Origin: Lachnospiraceae bacterium UBA3401
GTDB lineage: Bacteria > Bacillota > Clostridia > Lachnospirales > Lachnospiraceae
Assembly (NCBI GenBank): GCA_002358575.1
Contig: DEPD01000196.1
Span: 1-29,799, forward strand
DNA: 29,799 nt
Reading direction: 5' to 3'
Part shown: piece after piece, positions 24,045-29,799 of the stretch
How the letters are laid out: every line of letters starts with the position of its first letter
Numbering within the stretch: the first letter of the stretch is position 1
Made by a program: the position numbers and the translations under genes
The notes under the pieces: generated by a model
What the model was told of the DNA's origin: nothing
Database searches by the model: none
The model's input: only the letters and a program-made list of their open reading frames with translations

Positions 24045-26456
24045 TTTTGCTACGATATTCAAAATTCTACCTTTTACATAGATTTCTTTCACAATGTTTT
24101 TTCCTGTCGTAAGGTCCATAATCACAGGAATCACATGTGCTTTCTCTTTCACAGAAACCTCGTCCTCATCAAGTCCAACCATCAATGTCGCTTTCACCTT
24201 ACCATTGATCTGCACTGCTATCTCCACGGTAGATTCTACGGTCTTTGCCTCATCATACTCCGGCCACTTCTGTTGATAAGCCCTTCCATTGCCAAAGTGC
24301 ATTTCCCAAAGTTCCTCTGTCATATGTGGTGCTACTGGATTCAACAATAAAATCAGCGTCGCATACTCGCCTTTTGTAACACTGTTCGCCTTGTAAAAAT
24401 CATTGACAAGCGCCATCATTGCCGCTATCGCTGTGTTAAATTTCAGCCCTTCAAAGTCATTAGAAACCTTCTTGATTGTCTGGTGAATCTTTGTCTCCAT
24501 CTCTGGACGATAATTATCTGCGTCAATTATCATATCTTGAAGTTTCCACACACGGTCAAGGAAACGACGACATCCCTTAACGCCCTCCATACTCCATGCT
24601 GCGCTCAAATCAAAAGCTCCAATAAACATTTCATAAGTTCTGAGCGTGTCCGCGCCAAACTCATTTACCACATCATCGGGATTCACTACATTTCCTCTTG
24701 ACTTGGACATCTTCTCTCCATTCTCACCGAGAATCATACCATGTGAAGTCCGTTTCTTATACGGTTCATCACAAGGCACTAAATTCTGATCGTAGAGGAA
24801 TTTGTGCCAAAATCTTGAATAGAGCAAATGAAGCGTTGTGTGTTCCATACCGCCGTTGTACCAGTCAACTGGCATCCAATATTCCAGCGCCTCTTTTGAC
24901 GCAAATTCTTTGTCGTTGTCCGGGTCAATATATCTTAAGAAATACCAGGAAGACCCCGCCCACTGCGGCATGGTATCTGTCTCGCGCTCCGCCTTGCCAC
25001 CGCACTTCGGACAGGTTGTCTCCACCCAATCGCGCATTGCTGCAAGCGGTGACTCACCTGTATCAGTAGGCATATAACTCTCCACCTCTGGCAGCCTCAA
25101 AGGCAATTCGCTCTCGTCAAGTGGAACATATCCACAACAAGGACATTTCACAATAGGAATGGGTTCACCCCAATAACGCTGGCGGGAAAATACCCAGTCA
25201 CGAAGTTTAAAATTAACCTTTTTACGACCAATTCCTTTTTCCTCAAGCCATTTTGTGATTGCTTCCTTGGCGTCCTTTACTTCCATTCCATTCAGGAAAT
25301 CAGAATTGCAGAGTGTGCCTGTCGCAACATCTGTAAACGCCTCATTTTGCACATCGCCACCCGCGACTACTTCTATAATAGGAAGACCAAATTTTTTTGC
25401 AAAGTCCCAGTCTCTTGTATCATGTGCAGGAACCGCCATAATTGCGCCAGTACCATATGACATTAATACATAATCAGAAACCCATACTGGAATTTCTTTA
25501 TTGTTAACTGGATTGATTGCCGAAATGCCGTTGATACACACGCCAGTTTTATCCTTTGCTAACTCTGTGCGCTCAAAATCAGACTTTCTGGAAGCCTGAT
25601 CCCGATAAGCAGCTATCTCAGCATAGTTTCCTATCTCAGCCTTATATTTTTCAATCAGCGGGTGTTCTGGCGAAATTACCATATAAGTTGCACCAAAAAG
25701 AGTGTCTGGTCTTGTTGTATAGATTAAAAGTGTTTCCTCCTTGTCCTTAATCCGAAACTCTACCTCAGCGCCCTCAGAACGTCCTATCCAATTTTTCTGG
25801 GAAACTTTAACCTTTTCAATATAATCCACATGGTCAAGCCCCTCAATTAACTTATCCGCATAATCTGTGATCTTCAGCATCCACTGTGACTGCATCTTTC
25901 GGACAACCTCAGAACCACAGCGCTCACACACACCATTTACCACTTCCTCATTGGCAAGTCCAACCTTGCAGGAAGTACAGAAATTAATTGGCATCTCGCT
26001 CTTGTATGCAAGCCCTTTCTTAAAGAGCTGCAAGAAAATCCACTGTGTCCACTTATAGTATTTCTCGTCTGTGGTATTCACTTCCTTGGACCAGTCAAAC
26101 GAATAGCCAAGCGCCTTCAACTGATTCTTAAAATGCTCCACATTGTTTTTTGTCACAATCTTTGGGTGAATCTTGTTCTTAATTGCATAGTTTTCTGTCG
26201 GCAGACCAAACGCGTCCCACCCCATAGGAAACAGAACGTTATAGCCCTGCATTCTGCGTTTTCTTGATACGATATCCATCGCGGTATAAGGTCTTGGATG
26301 CCCTACGTGGAGTCCCTGTCCTGACGGATACGGAAACTCTACCAACGCATAGTATTTCGGTTTTGTCTTGTCCACACCGACCTTGAAGGCCTCCTCCTTA
26401 TCCCAGATATCCTGCCACTTTTTCTCAATGTTCTTTGGAGAATACTCTTTGCTCAT
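24042..26456 (-). CDS. leuS: Leucyl-tRNA synthetase
   Basis: 804-aa class Ia synthetase that charges tRNA-Leu. The HIGH-type motif is HVGHPRPY near residue 52; KMSKS is followed by RGNVVNPDD near residue 585. The CP1 editing domain is present, with TTRPDTLFGATYMV and GTGAIMAVPAHDTRDWDFA. Two zinc-binding cysteine clusters are seen (CTSCKVGL with CERCGSEV; CPCCGYVPL with CPKCGGKAE). The C-terminal anticodon-binding and small C-domain regions end in NGKVKATLMVG and YVKGRILNIVAK. Length is normal. The start has AAAGGAG about 10 nt upstream, and a strong promoter lies at 26539-26567. The leader is only about 75 nt, too short for a T-box. Confidence 0.98.
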   Translation of the reverse strand: MSKEYSPKNIEKKWQDIWDKEEAFKVGVDKTKPKYYALVEFPYPSGQGLHVGHPRPYTAMDIVSRKRRMQGYNVLFPMGWDAFGLPTENYAIKNKIHPKIVTKNNVEHFKNQLKALGYSFDWSKEVNTTDEKYYKWTQWIFLQLFKKGLAYKSEMPINFCTSCKVGLANEEVVNGVCERCGSEVVRKMQSQWMLKITDYADKLIEGLDHVDYIEKVKVSQKNWIGRSEGAEVEFRIKDKEETLLIYTTRPDTLFGATYMVISPEHPLIEKYKAEIGNYAEIAAYRDQASRKSDFERTELAKDKTGVCINGISAINPVNNKEIPVWVSDYVLMSYGTGAIMAVPAHDTRDWDFAKKFGLPIIEVVAGGDVQNEAFTDVATGTLCNSDFLNGMEVKDAKEAITKWLEEKGIGRKKVNFKLRDWVFSRQRYWGEPIPIVKCPCCGYVPLDESELPLRLPEVESYMPTDTGESPLAAMRDWVETTCPKCGGKAERETDTMPQWAGSSWYFLRYIDPDNDKEFASKEALEYWMPVDWYNGGMEHTTLHLLYSRFWHKFLYDQNLVPCDEPYKKRTSHGMILGENGEKMSKSRGNVVNPDDVVNEFGADTLRTYEMFIGAFDLSAAWSMEGVKGCRRFLDRVWKLQDMIIDADNYRPEMETKIHQTIKKVSNDFEGLKFNTAIAAMMALVNDFYKANSVTKGEYATLILLLNPVAPHMTEELWEMHFGNGRAYQQKWPEYDEAKTVESTVEIAVQINGKVKATLMVGLDEDEVSVKEKAHVIPVIMDLTTGKNIVKEIYVKGRILNIVAK

Positions 26457-26538
26457 CTCTTTTTACTCCTTTTCAACACCTTTTATTGCAAAAGGCGCTT
26501 ATTTTTCTAATATTTTCAATGCAAAATACTCTTGTGTA

Positions 26539-26567
26539 ATTGTATCGCAATCGTTTTTATATTGCAA
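26539..26567 (-). promoter_or_regulatory. leuS promoter
   Basis: -35 TTGCAA (26562-26567) and -10 TACAAT (26539-26544) with a 17-bp spacer on the minus strand. It sits in the 122-bp gap after the small unknown gene, giving leuS its own transcript. Confidence 0.8.
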
Positions 26568-26578
26568 GTTTTTATCTG

Positions 26579-27085
26579 TTAATTTCTTTGTAAATTACCT
26601 AATCCCATCAAAAGCTGCTTTGCATTTTGGAGAGTGGAAATATAGGCAATATAAATTTTATACATAGGTCCATCAGGATAATCGCATAGCTCACCGTCAA
26701 TTCTGTCAATAATGTTTACTCGTTCCTCCTCAAAAAACCAACCCCACTCTGGCACTATCCCGACAGGTATCAGTGTTATAAATTCATCCAAAAGTGCCGC
26801 CGATTTGAATGCACCTAAGTTTTCATATGCAATTTTAATATCAAGCAAGACAAGAAAAATTTTTTCCTCAGACAAAGAAGGAAGTGCATCAACCTGACAA
26901 ATGTCCTCCAATTTTGAGGCAAGATATAATGTTTTCTGTACTTCATTCATTTCCGCTAAGGATTTCCAAGCCAGATACTTATATATCAGCACAAGAAGAA
27001 ATTCTTCCTTTTCATCATCGTTAAGCGCAAGTAACTTTTCAACATCCTCGTTTAATATAATATTATGGTATACACTTTTATCCAT
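26579..27085 (-). CDS. Hypothetical protein, 168 aa
   Basis: Not recognised with confidence. The start is set at ATG 27085 (MDKSVYHN) because AAGGA lies 5 nt upstream; ATG 27097 lacks a clear site. The protein is soluble, acidic and mostly helical: DEKEEFLLVLIYKYLAWKSLAE, then VQKTLYLASKLEDI, then NLGAFKSAALLDEFITLIP. The order of a helical Q/Y-rich segment followed by an A-LL-E helix ending in a proline recalls DUF4375/DMP19-like proteins, but the conserved NGGF core is missing, so I would not assign it. It begins 22 bp after the kinase-like gene and probably shares its transcript. Confidence 0.7.
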   Translation of the reverse strand: MDKSVYHNIILNEDVEKLLALNDDEKEEFLLVLIYKYLAWKSLAEMNEVQKTLYLASKLEDICQVDALPSLSEEKIFLVLLDIKIAYENLGAFKSAALLDEFITLIPVGIVPEWGWFFEEERVNIIDRIDGELCDYPDGPMYKIYIAYISTLQNAKQLLMGLGNLQRN

Positions 27086-27107
27086 TTTTTCCTTCATATC
27101 CCATACA

Positions 27108-27710
27108 TCACAAATGCTTCATTTCTATTGCTTGAATAATCAGTTCTGTGCACTGTGTCTTAGTAAAAATGCCTGCGTCAAGAGAAATGGTATAGTTCTC
27201 GACTTTTCTCCATTCCTTTTGCGTAAAATATCTATAATAAGTAGCTCTGGAACGATCTTTCTGCTCAAGCTCTCTTCGGATGCGCTCTTCTTGGTCCGTC
27301 ACGCCTTCATGACGCTGGACACGCTTTACACGATGCTCCATATCTGCGTGAATAAACACATGAAAAACATCATCGCGCTCTCTGAGAATATAATCTGCGC
27401 CACGTCCCACAATCACACAGTTTCCCTTCTCTGCAATACTTTTAATTACCTTGTCCTGCGCCTCCTTAATTTCCTCATAAGGCACTTCCGCTTTTCTGTA
27501 GTATGGCACGAAACCGCTCTTCATGTCGATATAATCCTGATCAGACATATTTTCGCCATTTTCCAAAATAAGTTTCTCATCAATCCCCATTTTGCTCGCC
27601 ACCGATGCCACAATTTCTTTATCATAAAAATCATATCCACATCGCTCTGCTAGTAATCTGCCTACTGTATGTCCACCGCTCCCTGTCTCTCGGCTGATTG
27701 TAATTATCAA
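27108..27710 (-). CDS. Cytidylate kinase-like P-loop protein (AAA_26 family)
   Basis: 200-aa protein of the cytidylate-kinase-like family (PF13189). It opens directly with beta-1 and the P-loop, LIITISRETGSGGHTVGRLLAE, in which the usual GKGT/GKST lysine is replaced: SGGHTVG has no lysine at that place. Then come GYDFYDKEIV, VIVGRGADYILRE and an arginine-rich lid EERIRRELEQKDRSRATYYRYF. True CMP kinase (cmk) differs and is usually next to rpsA/ispH. Start: GGGAGG overlaps the GTG at 27719 but lies 8 nt before TTG 27710, so TTG is preferred. It has its own strong promoter after rtcB. The substrate is unknown. Confidence 0.82.
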   Translation of the reverse strand: MIITISRETGSGGHTVGRLLAERCGYDFYDKEIVASVASKMGIDEKLILENGENMSDQDYIDMKSGFVPYYRKAEVPYEEIKEAQDKVIKSIAEKGNCVIVGRGADYILRERDDVFHVFIHADMEHRVKRVQRHEGVTDQEERIRRELEQKDRSRATYYRYFTQKEWRKVENYTISLDAGIFTKTQCTELIIQAIEMKHL

Positions 27711-27740
27711 GTTTAGCACCTCCCTATTCTTTTTAGAATT

Positions 27741-27769
27741 ATTTTACTCTATCTAAAAAAGATTGTCCA
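27741..27769 (-). promoter_or_regulatory. Promoter of the kinase-like gene
   Basis: -35 TGGACA (27764-27769) and -10 TAAAAT (27741-27746) separated by 17 bp, each five of six to consensus, on the minus strand. The predicted start near 27734 leaves a very short leader. Confidence 0.72.
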
Positions 27770-27780
27770 TTGAGAAATAT

Positions 27781-27800
27781 TATTTTCCTACAGTTCCTTA
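27781..27800 (-). repeat. Copy of stop-linked GGAAYTGT motif (after rtcB)
   Basis: The rtcB stop TAA is the start of TAAGGAACTGTAGGAAAATA on the minus strand; it differs from the era copy at one base out of 20. Confidence 0.55.
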
Positions 27801-28934
27801 TTTCGCCGCGCCTGCTTTAAAATTATAAACTGGCTTGATGACTTTCTCTATCTTTACAGTCTTTCCAATTACCTGCACCATATCCTCTATCTTGCGATAC
27901 GCAAATGGGGATTCATCCAAAGTATCCTTATTGATGCAAATAGAATAAATACCCTCCATCGCCTTTTTAAACTCGGAAACAGTGTGATGCTCTTTCACCT
28001 CTGATCGCCTGTAAACACGTCCAGATCCATGCGGCGCAGACTGATTCCAATCTACATTTCCAAGCCCTGTCCCTAAAATAATCCCATCTCGCATATTCAT
28101 TGGAATAATAACTCGCTCACCTTCCTGCGCGCTGATTGCGCCCTTTCTTAAAAGAGGCACATCTCCCGAAAAATCAATATAATTATGAATACAGGTATAA
28201 CTGTCTTGCACCTTCCATTTCATACCGCGTGCGATCTCATCAATCATCGCTTCTCTGTTAAGTCGCGCAAACTCCTGCACAATTTCCAAGTCATAGAGAT
28301 AATCTTGCAACAACGCTCCTTCCAGACAAGTTAACTCATATGGAGCATGACCCTGCTTTTTCATCTGGGATTCCTTTTGTCCTTCTTTCAGATAATACTC
28401 TGTCACTTCCATGCCAAGATGACGACTGCCAGAATGAATCACCAGATAAAGCGTATCCTCTTCGTCTTTATCCACTTCAATAAAATGATTGCCACCACCA
28501 AGGGTTCCAATACTGCGCTCTGCCTTTGCCTCCTCAATCGCCTTGTAGCAACACAATCTGCGAAGTGCAGTTTTATCACTCAATTTATGACAAGTCTTTC
28601 TGACCGCACCACCAACAGGCACATTGTCGCGAATAACCGTATCCAACTTTTGGCATTCCAGATGTTTTGCCTTGAGCTTCGCAATACTCATGCCACAGCC
28701 AATATCCACACCAACCAAATTCGGCATCAGCAAATCCCCCACTGTCATTGTCAACCCAATAGTTCCCACCTTTCCAGGATGCACATCTGGCATAACACGT
28801 ATCTTGCTACCTATAGCACAAGGGTGATCGCAAATCATCTGTAACTGTTTGCGCGCGTAATCATCCATTGCATACTGTTCATTCTCCGTTGTATAAACAA
28901 TCGCATTTGTATATTTTCCGTATATTGTAATCAT
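27798..28934 (-). CDS. rtcB: RtcB-family RNA ligase
   Basis: 378-aa GTP-dependent RNA ligase that joins 2',3'-cyclic phosphate or 3'-phosphate ends to 5'-hydroxyl ends. Metal and catalytic residues are visible: Asp77 and Cys80 in VGVDIGCGMS, His150 in GTLGGGNHFIEVD, His167 in IHSGSRHLG, His250 in CIHNY, and the guanylated His302 in SAPHGSGRVYRRS. It is the compact bacterial form, without archease nearby. ATG 28934 (MITIYGKY) is preferred to the in-frame TTG at 28955; the AAAGGA site lies 11 nt before the ATG. Bacterial roles include RNA repair after ribonuclease damage. The kinase-like gene lies downstream but has its own promoter. Confidence 0.95.
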   Translation of the reverse strand: MITIYGKYTNAIVYTTENEQYAMDDYARKQLQMICDHPCAIGSKIRVMPDVHPGKVGTIGLTMTVGDLLMPNLVGVDIGCGMSIAKLKAKHLECQKLDTVIRDNVPVGGAVRKTCHKLSDKTALRRLCCYKAIEEAKAERSIGTLGGGNHFIEVDKDEEDTLYLVIHSGSRHLGMEVTEYYLKEGQKESQMKKQGHAPYELTCLEGALLQDYLYDLEIVQEFARLNREAMIDEIARGMKWKVQDSYTCIHNYIDFSGDVPLLRKGAISAQEGERVIIPMNMRDGIILGTGLGNVDWNQSAPHGSGRVYRRSEVKEHHTVSEFKKAMEGIYSICINKDTLDESPFAYRKIEDMVQVIGKTVKIEKVIKPVYNFKAGAAK

Positions 28935-29064
28935 AAAGTCTCTTTTCCTTTCCAATTCTGCAAAAATTGCATCTGTTTCTTTTATCTATTTTTTAATAAG
29001 AAACTACAATTATTATTTTCTCTCTCAGAAATAATTTTGGTTTCTATTGCATGGATCTGTACAG

Positions 29065-29093
29065 AAAAAAAACACCTTCAAAAAGGTGTTTTT
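29065..29093 (-). terminator. Intrinsic terminator of the secreted-protein gene
   Basis: Stem AACACCTT (29071-29078) with AAGGTGTT (29083-29090), extended by A/T pairs, loop of 4. On the minus strand it ends in a run of eight Ts (29065-29072). It lies about 75 bp after the stop of the secreted protein and upstream of rtcB. Confidence 0.9.
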
Positions 29094-29166
29094 CCAAAAA
29101 AGCTTGAGATTTCGTACAAACCCCCTGTTTTTTCAGAGTCCGTGCCCTCTGTCTTATCGAAAAAAT

Positions 29167-29643
29167 TTACCAGCAATGTCCATGATGTCCGCCGCTGTGA
29201 TGCCTGTTGCTATGACATCCATAATAGTAATCGGAATCATAAGTAACTGTAGGTGTAGTGTATGGAGCTGGCGCTGCATAGGTTACTGTAGGTGTACTTG
29301 GCGCTACTGTGCTGCTTGTAGCACCGTCCAATGTACCCGCTGGAACTAGTTTCCCATGATCGTGACAGTGATCACAGATTCCATCCTCATCCGTATCTAC
29401 AAAATAGTCGCAGATTCCGTCCGTATTGACATCTGAATAACAATGAAAATCGCAGATTCCATCACCATCTTCATCAACGAAATAGTGATTTCCACAGATT
29501 CCATCACCGTCTGTATCCATAAAACATTCCCCTAATTTACAGCCTCCGATATGACAGGTCTCAACCTCTTCTGCGGCATTTACGGAAAACACCGGAGCGA
29601 GCATTACTGCACAGGCAAGTCCCATAGCCAACAATTTCTTCAT
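29167..29643 (-). CDS. Secreted Asp/Cys-repeat protein with His-rich tail
   Basis: 158 aa. A clear signal peptide, MKKLLAMGLACAVMLAPVFS with cleavage likely after VNA (residue 23), is not followed by a lipobox. Residues 43-94 hold four copies of an Asp-rich loop ending in DGIC: D43-TDGDGIC50, D57-EDGDGIC64, D71-VNTDGIC78 and D83-TDEDGIC90. These resemble calcium loops of EF-hand, dockerin or thrombospondin type-3 repeats, with one regular cysteine each. A Pro/Thr/Ser linker contains TPTVTY twice. The C-terminus (143-158) is His/Gly/Cys-rich (HSNRHHSGGHHGHCW). It is predicted to be exported and to bind metal (calcium by the loops, a transition metal by the tail). AGGAGG lies 8 nt before the ATG. 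Family not recognised. Confidence 0.85.
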   Translation of the reverse strand: MKKLLAMGLACAVMLAPVFSVNAAEEVETCHIGGCKLGECFMDTDGDGICGNHYFVDEDGDGICDFHCYSDVNTDGICDYFVDTDEDGICDHCHDHGKLVPAGTLDGATSSTVAPSTPTVTYAAPAPYTTPTVTYDSDYYYGCHSNRHHSGGHHGHCW

Positions 29644-29687
29644 ATCTAAATACCTCCTAAAATATAGAAAATCCTCTGCTTTTCTTT

Positions 29688-29716
29688 ACCATAGCACACT
29701 TTATAGTCTTTTTCAA
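29688..29716 (-). promoter_or_regulatory. Promoter of the secreted-protein gene
   Basis: -35 TTGAAA (29711-29716) and -10 TATGGT (29688-29693), 17-bp spacer, on the minus strand; the leader is about 40 nt and contains TAGGAGGT. Confidence 0.72.
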
Positions 29717-29744
29717 GTCCTATCCGCATTTTCTAATATTCTAT

Positions 29745-29774
29745 GTAACAGTTCAGCCTTTGGCTTCCTGTTAC
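29745..29774. repeat. Stem-loop at the right edge
   Basis: GTAACAG (29745-29751) pairs with CTGTTAC (29768-29774); inside, AGCC (29755-29758) pairs with GGCT (29762-29765). Further structured-looking sequence (GGCATCAAGCCATGC) runs to the window edge. It may be the terminator of an outside gene or a dispersed palindromic element. Confidence 0.5.
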
Positions 29775-29799
29775 AGGCATCAAGCCATGCAAAACCACT

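Noticed and set aside
26457..26538. T-box leader before leuS
   Set aside because: The leader from the mapped promoter hexamers to the start is only about 75 nt, has no T-box core sequence and no antiterminator pair.
26901..27653. 250-codon plus-strand frame across the kinase-like and 168-aa genes
   Set aside because: Overlaps two minus-strand genes with their own ribosome binding sites; serine/phenylalanine-rich shadow composition.
29037..29246. Small plus-strand frames around 29037-29349
   Set aside because: They read through a strong minus-strand terminator and antisense to the Asp/Cys-repeat protein.
29155..29560. CRISPR-like or tandem DNA repeat around cagattcc units
   Set aside because: The repeated DNA is explained by in-frame DxDxDGIC protein repeats with uneven spacing; there are no spacers.

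Overview
The window looks like chromosomal core plus a sugar-utilisation locus from a low-to-mid GC Firmicute, most likely a gut Lachnospiraceae (Roseburia/Agathobacter/Butyrivibrio type). The grounds are: a very large fused 2-hydroxyacyl-CoA dehydratase activase, a stand-alone AICAR transformylase paired with an archaeal-type IMP cyclohydrolase, an M16C peptidase next to era, strong AGGAGG ribosome binding sites with several TTG starts, and an msm/raf-type alpha-galactoside operon without its own ATPase. I see no tRNA, rRNA, CRISPR, transposase or phage gene.

Layout. (1) 24-6001, minus strand: a compact operon read from a TTTACA-17-TATACT promoter. It encodes a rhomboid-fold membrane protein with a zinc ribbon, a sigma-70-like protein lacking region 4, a 140-aa unknown, an M16C zinc peptidase and the GTPase Era. 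(2) 6356-10795, plus strand: the 1479-aa activase-family protein, divergent from (1). It converges on the next operon at a shared bidirectional terminator. (3) 10836-17326: alpha-galactosidase, two sugar permeases and a lipoprotein binding protein on the minus strand, with a divergent AraC-family regulator. The 420-bp divergent region carries direct repeats and two palindromes that look like operators. (4) 17477-22866, minus strand: TetR regulator, ferredoxin-type aldo/keto reductase, cytoplasmic GH13 amylase, PurO-type IMP cyclohydrolase and AICARFT, closely spaced and probably one transcript. (5) 23078-26456, minus strand: leuS followed by an intact 300-aa LeuRS-like fragment whose start region contains a terminator-like hairpin. 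(6) 26579-28934, minus strand: RtcB RNA ligase, a cytidylate-kinase-like P-loop kinase with its own promoter, and a small unknown protein. (7) 29167-29643, minus strand: a secreted Asp/Cys/His-rich protein with four DxDxDGIC-type repeats, with a clear promoter and terminator.

The strongest leads beyond ordinary annotation are: a recurring GGAAYTGT-type motif that begins at or one base after the stop codons of era, purH, rtcB and leuS and recurs upstream of two starts; the LeuRS-like paralogue with a 12-bp perfect hairpin inside its first 30 codons; the sigma factor-like protein without promoter-recognition region 4; the fully base-paired intergenic stretch at 17333-17454; and the secreted metal-binding-like repeat protein. 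No single feature proves a new system. These are the places to look.
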